Source: DSWT01 sp035415725 (GTDB taxonomy: Bacteria > Chloroflexota > Anaerolineae > B4-G1 > SLSP01). Taken from it: a stretch of DNA of 10,411 nt. Of the stretch, positions 1-6,411 are shown one piece after another. The DNA lies in assembly GCA_035415725.1 (NCBI GenBank), contig DAOOGN010000112.1, positions 1 to 10,411 of the forward strand, in the 5' to 3' direction. Position numbers and translations under genes: made by a program. The stretch's first letter is position 1, and each line of letters starts with the position of its first letter. The notes under the pieces were generated by a model. It saw only the letters and a program-made list of their open reading frames with translations. It searched no databases and was not told where the DNA came from.

Positions 1-82
1 AGCACCAGGCATACCGAAATCCACGCCCAACCTGGCATAGGGAATAAATGGCTTCATCAGGTTTACTAGCCTGAATAGATAC
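1..82 (+). repeat. Duplicated leader, copy A (upstream of the enolase-superfamily gene)
   Basis: This stretch aligns with 1641-1720 in the same orientation: 71 of 80 aligned bases are identical, with 9 substitutions (mostly transitions) and one 2-base gap. Both copies end shortly before a good ribosome-binding site and the ATG of the next gene. Each copy holds a conserved small inverted repeat (TCAGG at 57-61 and CCTGA at 70-74, 8-base loop) and two near-identical CC(A/T)GG(C/T)AT boxes at about 5-12 and 31-38. The window starts inside or at the edge of this copy, so its true 5' limit is unknown. It could be a shared promoter/operator region, a transcribed leader, or a dispersed repeat. The position in front of two genes favours a regulatory role, which is inference. 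Confidence 0.8.
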
Positions 83-115
83 TTATTCAATTCTATTAAG
101 GAGATTTTTGACCCC

Positions 116-1381
116 ATGACTACTATCAGCGAACAATATGTCAACCAAGGTTCCCGCCCGGCGGACCTCAAAATCACCGATATGCGCGTTGTCAACCTCA
201 AAGGCGTTGTGCGCGCGACGCTCATCCGTATCGACACGAACCAGGGCATCTCCGGCTACGGTGAAGTGCGGGACATGGCGAGCCCGACCTACGTCCTGAT
301 GCTCAAAAGCCGCATCCTGGGAGAAAATCCCTGCAACGTGGACAAGGTCTTCCGCAAGATCAAGCAGTTCGGCTATCACGCACGGCAGGCGGGCGGGGTC
401 TGCGCGATTGAGATGGCCTTGATGGACCTCGCCGGCAAGGCTTACGGTGTCCCCGCCTACATGCTTGCGGGCGGCAAGTTCCGCGACAAAATCCTCTGCT
501 ACAGCGACACGCCCAGCGAACCCGACGGTAAGGCGATGGGCAAGCGCCTCAAAGAGCGGATGAACCAGGGCTTCAAGTTCCTCAAGATGGATCTGGGCAT
601 TTATATGCTGCGCAACATCCCCGGAACGCTGATCGGTTTCCCCGACAACATCGACAGCTTTCACATTATGCACCCCTTCACCGGAACGCAGATCACCGCA
701 AAAGGCATCGATGTACTCTGTCAATATGTCGCCGATGTGCGCACTGTCATCGGCTATGAAGTCCCGCTGGCGATTGATCACTTCGGTCACATCGGGCTGG
801 AATCATGCATCCGGCTGGGCCAGGCGCTCGACCCGTTCTCACTGGCCTGGTACGAGGACATGATCCCCTGGCAGTTTACCGATCAGTACGTGACGCTCTC
901 CCGCGCCGTCAAGACGCCTATCTGTACGGGTGAGGACATCTACCTTAAAGAAGGCTTCATGCCGCTGTTCCAAGAGCGTGCCGTCTCTGTCATTCATCCC
1001 GATCTGGCGTCGGCCGGCGGCATCCTGGAAACCAAAAAGATCGGCGACCTGGCGCAGGAGCACGGGATCGCCATGGCGATGCACATGGCGGGATCGCCCA
1101 TCGCCGCGCTGGCGGCCGTTCACTGCGCGGCGGCCACGGAAAATTTTCTCGTGCTCGAAAACCATTCCGTCGATCACCCGGAGTGGAACGACTTCGTTCG
1201 CGGCTTGCCCAACCCCCTCATCCAGGATGGTTATATCCAGGTGCCCGAAACGCCCGGTCTGGGCTTCAGCGACGTCAACGCAGAGATGCTGCGTGCCCAC
1301 ATTGACCCCGACCGACCCGGCTACTTCGAGCCGACGACGGAATGGGACAACGAGAAATCGTGGGATCGTTTGTGGAGTTAA
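116..1381 (+). CDS. Enolase-superfamily (mandelate racemase/muconate lactonizing group) enzyme, probable sugar-acid dehydratase
   Basis: A cytosolic TIM-barrel enzyme expected to abstract the alpha-proton of a carboxylate, most likely an acid sugar, with Mg2+ stabilising the enolate. The 421-residue length fits the family, slightly long. Visible residues: metal ligands D221 (AIDHFG), E247 (WYEDMIPW) and E273 (TGED); the barrel-end His-Asp pair D296 (VIHPDLA) and H323 (MHMAGSP); and E348 (VLENH). The second-strand motif, usually KxK, reads K157-M158-D159, as in GalD-like sugar-acid dehydratases where the second lysine is absent. Residues 162-200 form a longer than usual segment between strands two and three. 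The ATG at 116 is preceded by an AAGGAGA ribosome-binding site at 98-104. The leader repeat at 1-82 is shared with the DUF4432 gene, pointing to one carbohydrate-use pathway. Fold and catalytic class are firm; the substrate cannot be read from sequence. Confidence 0.92.
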   Translation: MTTISEQYVNQGSRPADLKITDMRVVNLKGVVRATLIRIDTNQGISGYGEVRDMASPTYVLMLKSRILGENPCNVDKVFRKIKQFGYHARQAGGVCAIEMALMDLAGKAYGVPAYMLAGGKFRDKILCYSDTPSEPDGKAMGKRLKERMNQGFKFLKMDLGIYMLRNIPGTLIGFPDNIDSFHIMHPFTGTQITAKGIDVLCQYVADVRTVIGYEVPLAIDHFGHIGLESCIRLGQALDPFSLAWYEDMIPWQFTDQYVTLSRAVKTPICTGEDIYLKEGFMPLFQERAVSVIHPDLASAGGILETKKIGDLAQEHGIAMAMHMAGSPIAALAAVHCAAATENFLVLENHSVDHPEWNDFVRGLPNPLIQDGYIQVPETPGLGFSDVNAEMLRAHIDPDRPGYFEPTTEWDNEKSWDRLWS

Positions 1382-1385
1382 ACGG

Positions 1386-1450
1386 GTAACTATTCAGCCA
1401 CCCTTGCCAGGTGGCGAACGGGACTTTGGGGAGGGTACATAATAGGTTAC
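1386..1450. repeat. Small palindromic intergenic element with near-inverted ends
   Basis: The ends GTAACTATT (1386-1394) and AATAGGTTAC (1441-1450) are inverted copies differing by one inserted base. Inside lies a 6-bp stem, GCCACC at 1397-1402 with GGTGGC at 1410-1415. The element starts five bases after the dehydratase stop codon. It has the size and layout of a REP or MITE-like dispersed palindrome. No target-site duplication was identified. It might also stabilise or end the upstream transcript, but there is no run of T after the stem. Confidence 0.45.
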
Positions 1451-1484
1451 TCCTTCAGCAGGTGATGACCCTCTCATCCCCCAA

Positions 1485-1518
1485 CCCCCTTCTCCCCCGC
1501 CAGCGGGGAAGAAGGGGG
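1485..1518. repeat. GC-rich hairpin 1 of the intergenic C-run/G-run cluster
   Basis: CCCCCTTCT at 1485-1493 pairs with AGAAGGGGG at 1510-1518, continued by CCCC with GGGG at 1505-1508 across one bulged A, leaving a loop of about 7-11 bases. It is preceded by a CTCATCCCCCAA stretch. C-run/G-run hairpins of this type are common dispersed intergenic repeats in some Chloroflexota and cyanobacteria (general knowledge). The open frames across this stretch are low-complexity shadows, not genes. Confidence 0.6.
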
Positions 1519-1532
1519 CAAGGGGGGGGGTA

Positions 1533-1553
1533 GCGGGCGGCTTCGCCGCCCGC
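1533..1553. repeat. Perfect GC hairpin 2
   Basis: GCGGGCGGC (1533-1541) and GCCGCCCGC (1545-1553) form a perfect 9-bp stem with a 3-base TTC loop. It sits in the middle of the intergenic C/G-run cluster. No T-tract follows on either strand, so it is not a textbook intrinsic terminator, although it could slow polymerase or protect the 3' end of the dehydratase mRNA. Confidence 0.6.
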
Positions 1554-1571
1554 CACACCCCCACCCAAAAT

Positions 1572-1594
1572 CCCCCTTCCTGGGGGGAAGGGGG
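1572..1594. repeat. GC-rich hairpin 3
   Basis: CCCCCTTCC (1572-1580) pairs perfectly with GGAAGGGGG (1586-1594) around a 5-base TGGGG loop. It closes the cluster of hairpins between the dehydratase gene and the second leader copy. Its C-run/G-run composition resembles hairpin 1, suggesting that both belong to the same repeat family, possibly as the outer parts of one imperfect larger palindrome around hairpin 2. Confidence 0.55.
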
Positions 1595-1640
1595 ACAGGG
1601 AGGAGGGGCTGATAGAAACACGAATATCTTGCCATCCAGA

Positions 1641-1720
1641 AGCACCTGGCATACCAAAGTCTACGCCAAACCTGGTATGGAATAAGTGGCTTCGTCAGGT
1701 TTACGAGCCTGAATAGATAC
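1641..1720 (+). repeat. Duplicated leader, copy B (upstream of the DUF4432 gene)
   Basis: Second copy of the 1-82 leader (71 of 80 aligned bases identical). The TCAGG/CCTGA inverted repeat is retained. This copy also contains CATACC (1650-1655) and GGTATG (1674-1679), which could pair, but copy A cannot form that stem, so it is not a conserved RNA helix. A T-run (1722-1728) and a strong ribosome-binding site (AGGAGGG, 1731-1737) follow. Sequence to the left of 1641 has no counterpart visible before copy A because the window begins there. Confidence 0.8.
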
Positions 1721-1742
1721 CTTTTTTTACAGGAGGGCAACC

Positions 1743-2852
1743 ATGGGTTTCCAAGCGATAACGAACCTCTATCCTGAAGTGTTTTCACAACACGAGAAAG
1801 TGTTCGTGGATTACGGACATCTCACAGCCTCGACCTTTCGCTTTCCGAGCGGCGTGTGCGGCCTGCGGCTCACCAGCGACGTGGGCGAACTGGTGCTGCT
1901 GCCGTTCCAGGGTCAGCAGATCTGGTCAGCGACGTTCAACGGGCGCAATCTGACGATGAAATCGATGTTCACGCAGCCCTATCCCCATCGCCCGTTCCTG
2001 GAGACGTTCGGCGGTTTTTTGCAGCACTGCGGCATCACCGGCGTTGGCGGGCCATCCCCGCAGGACACGCACCCCCTGCATGGCGAACTGCCCAACGCCC
2101 CCTACGCAACCGCTTACGTCGTCATCGGCGAGGACGACAAGGGCACGTACATCGGCATGGGCGGGCAGTACCGGCACACCGTCGCCTTCGCGCACAACTA
2201 CCTCGCCGAGCCGCTGGTCAAACTCTACGCCGGCTCGACGCTGTTCTCCGTGACGATGTCCATCACCAATCTCAAAAATTCCGGCCAGGAACTGCTCTAC
2301 CTGGCGCATGTCAACTTCAGACCGGTGGATAACGGGCGGTTGGTCTACAGTGCGATCCCCACGCCGGAACACGTCCGCGTGCGGGCCAGCATCCCCAGTC
2401 ACATCAAGCCGGGGCCGGGCTACGCCGAATTTCTGGCCGAACTGCGCGACCATCCCACCAGACACCACATCCTCACGCCAGGGCTGGCCTTCGACCCGGA
2501 GGCCGTGTTCTTCATCGACTACCTCGCCGACACGGACGGGTGGGCGCACTCGCTGCAGATCCACCCCGACGGCAACGCCGATGTGATCCGCCACCGTCCG
2601 GCGCAGTTACCAAAGGCCACGCGCTGGATCTCGCGCACGCCCGATCAGGATGCCATCGCCCTGGTGGAAGCCGGGACGTGTGAGCCGGAAGGCTACCTGG
2701 CAGAGAAGGCGAAGGGGCACGTCAAAATCCTGCCGCCCGGCGAGACCTTCGTCGCGGAGTTTGAGATCGGGGCGCTGGCGGCGGAAGAGGCGCAGCGGGC
2801 GGAAGAACACGTCCTCACGCTCACACCGCCTTCAAAGGCAAGAGTACCATGA
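1743..2852 (+). CDS. DUF4432 family protein (aldose 1-epimerase / galactose mutarotase fold)
   Basis: A 369-residue cytosolic protein with the features of DUF4432, a family of galactose-mutarotase-like beta-sandwich proteins that bind sugars. Recognisable motifs are GGFLQHCGI at residues 90-98, HPLHGELPNAPY at 110-121, and the HVNF segment (H189, N191) that fits the family's conserved His-x-Asn in the sugar-binding cleft. The ATG at 1743 has an excellent AGGAGGG site at 1731-1737. The stop overlaps the start of the acetyltransferase gene by 4 bp (ATGA), so the two are translationally coupled. The leader shared with the dehydratase gene suggests joint control. The likely role is epimerisation or binding of a sugar or sugar acid in the same pathway, but reaction and substrate are not known for most members of this family. 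Confidence 0.85.
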   Translation: MGFQAITNLYPEVFSQHEKVFVDYGHLTASTFRFPSGVCGLRLTSDVGELVLLPFQGQQIWSATFNGRNLTMKSMFTQPYPHRPFLETFGGFLQHCGITGVGGPSPQDTHPLHGELPNAPYATAYVVIGEDDKGTYIGMGGQYRHTVAFAHNYLAEPLVKLYAGSTLFSVTMSITNLKNSGQELLYLAHVNFRPVDNGRLVYSAIPTPEHVRVRASIPSHIKPGPGYAEFLAELRDHPTRHHILTPGLAFDPEAVFFIDYLADTDGWAHSLQIHPDGNADVIRHRPAQLPKATRWISRTPDQDAIALVEAGTCEPEGYLAEKAKGHVKILPPGETFVAEFEIGALAAEEAQRAEEHVLTLTPPSKARVP

Positions 2853-3976
2853 CCACCCGAATTCGCACCGTTCGTGTTGAGGAATTTGAAGACTTTATGC
2901 GTTACGTGGAGCGCGCTTTCGGCCATTCGGTGGACTTTTTCCCGCGCGCCATGCCCCACATTTACAAGCCGACGCCGGAGGTCTGCGCCTGGGGTTACGT
3001 CGTCGAGGAGAACGGCAAGATCGTCTCTCACGTGGGTGTCTATCCCCTCGCAGTGGTCACGGCGAGCGTGCCGCTCAAGCTCGGCGGCATCGGCGCGGTT
3101 TCCACGGCAGTCGAGGCACGCGGCAAGGGCTATATGACGCAGCTTTTGTACCACGCCATCGACGCCATGCGTGCGCAGGGCTACCCGGCCTCGTGGCTCA
3201 GCGGCGACCGTCAGCGCTACAACAGCTTTGGTTGGGAAATTGCCTCGTTATCTTACCAACTGATGTTCTCCGCGCGGTCGCTGGGGCGGGCAGACGTCGC
3301 GCCGGCAGACATTAAGGAAGTCCGGCCCTGGGAAGCGACGGCACACATTGCGCGGCTGATGCCGCTGCCGAACTGTCATGCCTGCCGCCCGGACCTGGAA
3401 GCACAACTGCACCGGCAGGATTTGCGCGTCTGGGTGACGGAGGATGGCTACGCTATGGCCGACGGGCAAGACCGCGATCACGTCAGACTCATCGAGCTGG
3501 TATCGGCCTCGGGCCAGGAAGCGGAGATGATCCGTGCCATCATCGCGTGGAATCACGGCGAGGATGCCACCCTGGACATGTCGCTTTGGGACGAAGAACG
3601 CCTGGCACGCTTGATGCCGCACACGAACTACTGGACAACCGGCTACAGCGGGATGTACCGCGTGAACGACATTGTTGCCGTGCTACGCGCCGCTATTCCG
3701 GTGTTAGAGCGCCGGGCTGCCGGGCTGCGTGATTTCGCCGTGAGCCTCGGCATCCGCGAACATGACCGCGTGCAAACAACGACCGTCGCCGTGCATGATG
3801 GCGTCGTGCAGATCGAGGCCGGGCAAAGTGCGGAGACCTACGTGGAACTCGCCCCTGTCACCGCCGCGCGGCTGGTCTTCGGCGGCCCGGCGATCCCCGA
3901 AGCGCCGCAACTGCCGCCGGGCTTGCTCGCGCTGTTGCCGGTGCCGGTCTACGTTCCGCCATTGGATTATGTGTAG
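2849..3976 (+). CDS. Eis-like GNAT N-acetyltransferase with C-terminal SCP2-like domain
   Basis: A 375-residue protein with an N-terminal GNAT domain and a C-terminal sterol-carrier-like region, the architecture of the Eis family. The acetyl-CoA pyrophosphate loop is visible at residues 87-97 (VEARGKGYMTQ, R91-G92-K93-G94). The segment LSGDRQRYNSFGWE (117-130) is typical of the family, and its Tyr124 fits the position of the Eis general acid. The last 60 residues include ELAPVTAARLVFGG, which fits the SCP2-like sheet, and the protein ends in LDYV. In mycobacterial Eis the C-terminal carboxylate takes part in catalysis, so the short conserved end may matter here too. The start codon overlaps the DUF4432 stop by 4 bp, so the genes are coupled. 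The acetyl acceptor is unknown; an amine on a sugar, peptide or drug is possible. Confidence 0.85.
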   Translation: MTTRIRTVRVEEFEDFMRYVERAFGHSVDFFPRAMPHIYKPTPEVCAWGYVVEENGKIVSHVGVYPLAVVTASVPLKLGGIGAVSTAVEARGKGYMTQLLYHAIDAMRAQGYPASWLSGDRQRYNSFGWEIASLSYQLMFSARSLGRADVAPADIKEVRPWEATAHIARLMPLPNCHACRPDLEAQLHRQDLRVWVTEDGYAMADGQDRDHVRLIELVSASGQEAEMIRAIIAWNHGEDATLDMSLWDEERLARLMPHTNYWTTGYSGMYRVNDIVAVLRAAIPVLERRAAGLRDFAVSLGIREHDRVQTTTVAVHDGVVQIEAGQSAETYVELAPVTAARLVFGGPAIPEAPQLPPGLLALLPVPVYVPPLDYV

Positions 3977-4049
3977 AAGAATGAGTGCATCAGCGCATGG
4001 GAGAATGAGCGAATGATGCCCACGTATCCAAAATCGAGTTGAGGCGAGT

Positions 4050-4307
4050 ATGACCAGAGAACACACCGAATTGACCGTTTACGGGACGTGCTGGTGTCCG
4101 GATGTACGACGGGCAAGACGCTTTCTCGACGAGCACAACGTCGTCTATGCCTACTGCGACATCGACACGGACGCCACGTCGCGCGCTTACTGCGATGAAG
4201 TTCACGGGGGAAGCTGGATTGTCCCTACCATTGCCTTCCCCGATGGGACCATCCTCTGCAACCCTTCCGTCAGAGAACTCGCCGCCAAGTTAGGCATCGA
4301 AGTCTAG
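4050..4307 (+). CDS. Glutaredoxin-like (mycoredoxin-type) small redox protein with CPDV active site
   Basis: An 85-residue single-domain thioredoxin-fold protein. The active-site region reads YGTCWCPDVRRARRFL (11-26): the nucleophilic cysteine would be C16 in CPDV, where relatives usually carry CPDC or CxxC, so the motif is monothiol. An extra cysteine, C14, lies two residues before it, and further cysteines are C36, C48 and C70. The cis-proline loop is WIVPTIAFPDG (P59). A GAGG site at 4041-4044 precedes the ATG by 5 bases. It lies 73 bp after the acetyltransferase and could share its transcript. The likely role is thiol-disulfide exchange or a low-molecular-weight thiol-dependent reduction; partner unknown. 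The family call is good, but biochemical activity is uncertain because the resolving cysteine is displaced or missing. Confidence 0.8.
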   Translation: MTREHTELTVYGTCWCPDVRRARRFLDEHNVVYAYCDIDTDATSRAYCDEVHGGSWIVPTIAFPDGTILCNPSVRELAAKLGIEV

Positions 4308-4383
4308 CCTTCAGCCAGCAACGTGCTCCCGCAGAGGCGCGCTGTCCAAAGGCAAGCGTCGACTCCTGGCATTCGGGTGGGGC

Positions 4384-4500
4384 GTCTTGCGCCAGTTCAT
4401 ATTCCTGAACCAAAATGGCTGCCGGAATTCCCAGCCCTTTTTCCAGATTGCGGATCATTCGCAAGACAAATCCAGTCCGTAGAGCTTGGCCCTGTTAGCA
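4384..4500 (-). pseudogene. C-terminal remnant of a HigA-type XRE antitoxin, frameshifted
   Basis: On the minus strand, bases 4464-4384 translate as LRMIRNLEKGLGIP followed by AAILVQEYELAQD. This closely resembles the end of HigA-family XRE antitoxins, where helix five and the tail read like MIRxLxKxLGIPAEVLIQEY. Upstream the frame is interrupted: a TAA lies in frame just before it, and a shifted frame over about 4465-4500 gives NRAKLYGLDLS, which can be matched to the VLNRKRxLSL segment of the same family. The DNA-binding helix-turn-helix should lie further upstream, but the exporter gene begins there instead. No start, ribosome-binding site or HigB toxin partner is seen. I read it as a decaying gene remnant at the convergent junction; chance similarity is not fully excluded. 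Confidence 0.5.
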
Positions 4501-4506
4501 CTGTGG

Positions 4507-4532
4507 CTTCAGTCTCTACCTTCAGTCTCTAC
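4507..4532. repeat. Tandem 13-bp duplication
   Basis: CTTCAGTCTCTAC occurs twice head to tail (4507-4519 and 4520-4532), ending one base before the last codon (TAG, 4534-4536 on the minus strand) of the second half-transporter. It looks like a recent slippage or joint-point duplication where the antitoxin remnant meets the exporter gene. Confidence 0.7.
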
Positions 4533-4533
4533 G

Positions 4534-6411
4534 CTAAACCGCCGCCAATTCCGGCATGGCCTCGTGCTGGCCTTTGAACTGGCTCATGTACATATTGTAG
4601 TAGAATCCTCGCTGGGCCAGCAATGCCTGGTGCGTGCCGCGTTCGATGATCTCGCCGTTATGGATGACCAGGATCGCGTCCGCGTCGCGGATGGTGCTGA
4701 GGCGGTGGGCGATGACGAAACTGGTCCGTCCCTCCATCAAGCGTAACATCGCCTCCTGGATGTTCTTCTCCGTGCGTGTGTCCACGCTGCTCGTCGCTTC
4801 ATCAAGGATAAGGATGCTGGGATCGGCCAGAATCGCCCGCGCAATGGCGAGCAACTGCCGCTGCCCCTGGCTGATGTTGCCGGCGCGCTCCGAAAGCTCC
4901 GTCTGATAGCCACCCGGCAGACGGTGGATGAATTGGTCGGCGTTGGCAAACTTCGCCGCGGCGATGACGTCGTCGTCCGTGGCCTCCAGCCGCCCGTAGC
5001 GGATGTTCTCCATCACGGTGGTGGCGAAGAGGTAGGTATCCTGCAGCACGATTCCCAACTCGCGGCGCAAGTCGGCCATCTTGAGTTGGCGGATGTCGAG
5101 GCTATCGACGGTGATACTGCCGCTGTCGATGTCATAGAAGCGGGTAAGCAGGTTGACAATGGTGGTCTTCCCCGCCCCCGTGGGGCCGACCAGGGCAATC
5201 GTCTGCCCACGGCGGGCGTGCAGGCTGACATGTTTCAGCACCGGCACATCCGGCTGATAGCCAAAGCACACGTCGGTGAAAACGACGTCGCCGCGGATGT
5301 CCTCCAGGGGGATCGCCTCAGGAGCATCGATCAGCTCCGGCGTCTCATCGAGAATCTCAAAGACCCGTTCGGCGCCGGCGATGGCCGCCTGGATGGTGTT
5401 GTACAGGTTGGCGATCTGATTCAGCGGCGCGGCTAACTGCCGGGCATAGTTGATGAAGGCGGCGATGGTGCCGACGGTAGCCATTCCCTGGACGGCCATC
5501 CACCCGCCGGCCCCGGCGACGATGGCTAACCCGGTGTTGTTAACGAAGTTGTTGAGCGGGCCGAGTACGCCGGCAAAGATTTGCGCATGCGCGGCGGCTT
5601 TCCGCAGCTTAACGTTGACGGTGTTGAATGACTCGATGACGGCTTGCTCCCGTCCATAAGCCTTGACGACGTGCTGTCCGGTGACGGTCTCCTCGATGAT
5701 GCTGTTCAGATCGCCAAGATATTGCTGTTGCTCGCGGAAACCCTGCCGGGTGTAGCGGGCAATCACATTGCTCAAGAGCATCATCAGCGGCATGGTAAGC
5801 ATACTCACCAGCGCCAGCCGCACATTCATTATGAGCATGATCGCGGCGACGCCAATCAGGCTGACGAGGCTGGAAAGCAACTGCGTGACCCCTTCGTTCA
5901 GCACGTGGTTGATGTTCTCCACATCGTTCGTCAGACGGCTCATCAATTCACCATGCGGGCGTTGATCGAAGAAGCGCAGGGACAACGTTTGCAGCTTGAC
6001 AAAGAGGTCGTTGCGGATGTCGCGCACGGTACGCTGCGCCACAGAGGCCATAATGTACACTTGCATCCACGAGACAACCGAGGTGGCAAGGTAGACGCCC
6101 AGCATCACCAGGACGATGCGTCCCAGGCCAGGCAGGTCGCCCGGCATGATGTAATCGTCAATGGCGATACCCATCAGGTATGGTCCCAACAACCCCAGAC
6201 CTGAAGAGATCAACACCAGCACCAAAATGGCAATCAAGGCCCACTTTTGCCGCTTGAGGTAGCCCCACAGGCGGTTCACCGTGCCGCGGATGTCCTTCGC
6301 GCGTTCTTTGGGGTGCATGAAACGTCCCCCCGGGCCGCCACCCCCTCCACCTGGGCCACCGTGAGGTTGTGGGGCAGTCGTTTGGGTTTTATGCGGTTGA
6401 TGTTCAGACAT
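4534..6411 (-). CDS. ABC exporter half-transporter 2, catalytically complete subunit (MdlB/LmrD/TM288-like)
   Basis: A 625-residue inner-membrane half-transporter, with six membrane helices (about residues 55-340) fused to a nucleotide-binding domain. Residues 1-36 form an unusual hydrophilic tail with a Gly/Pro run (17-29). Motifs: Walker A GPTGAGKT (409-416), Q-loop Q457, signature ISQGQ (513-517), Walker B ILILDE with catalytic E538, and H-loop H569. It therefore keeps the Glu and His needed for ATP hydrolysis, while its own signature departs from LSGGQ. Its ATG overlaps the end of the upstream half-transporter gene by 8 bp, so translation is coupled. With the degenerate subunit it would form a heterodimeric drug, lipid or peptide exporter. 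It is the last gene of the marR operon. Class is firm, cargo unknown. Confidence 0.95.
   Translation of the reverse strand: MSEHQPHKTQTTAPQPHGGPGGGGGGPGGRFMHPKERAKDIRGTVNRLWGYLKRQKWALIAILVLVLISSGLGLLGPYLMGIAIDDYIMPGDLPGLGRIVLVMLGVYLATSVVSWMQVYIMASVAQRTVRDIRNDLFVKLQTLSLRFFDQRPHGELMSRLTNDVENINHVLNEGVTQLLSSLVSLIGVAAIMLIMNVRLALVSMLTMPLMMLLSNVIARYTRQGFREQQQYLGDLNSIIEETVTGQHVVKAYGREQAVIESFNTVNVKLRKAAAHAQIFAGVLGPLNNFVNNTGLAIVAGAGGWMAVQGMATVGTIAAFINYARQLAAPLNQIANLYNTIQAAIAGAERVFEILDETPELIDAPEAIPLEDIRGDVVFTDVCFGYQPDVPVLKHVSLHARRGQTIALVGPTGAGKTTIVNLLTRFYDIDSGSITVDSLDIRQLKMADLRRELGIVLQDTYLFATTVMENIRYGRLEATDDDVIAAAKFANADQFIHRLPGGYQTELSERAGNISQGQRQLLAIARAILADPSILILDEATSSVDTRTEKNIQEAMLRLMEGRTSFVIAHRLSTIRDADAILVIHNGEIIERGTHQALLAQRGFYYNMYMSQFKGQHEAMPELAAV

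Noticed and set aside
1394..1657. Three overlapping minus-strand open frames in the intergenic region
   Set aside because: They are Pro/Gly-rich translations of C-run and G-run hairpins, with no ribosome-binding site and no recognisable domain.
1650..1679. CATACC/GGTATG stem in leader copy B as a riboswitch helix
   Set aside because: Copy A has changes that break the pairing without compensation, so a conserved RNA helix is not supported.
3977..4049. Possible terminator or promoter between the acetyltransferase and the glutaredoxin-like gene
   Set aside because: There is only an imperfect repeat of GAATGAG(T/C)G and a weak 6-bp GCATCA/TGATGC pair with a 22-base loop; no T-run and no clear -35/-10 pair.
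4924..5436. Long plus-strand open frames opposite the ABC, marR and ecfT genes
   Set aside because: They are antisense shadows of clearly coding minus-strand genes with all domain motifs intact, caused by GC-biased codon use.
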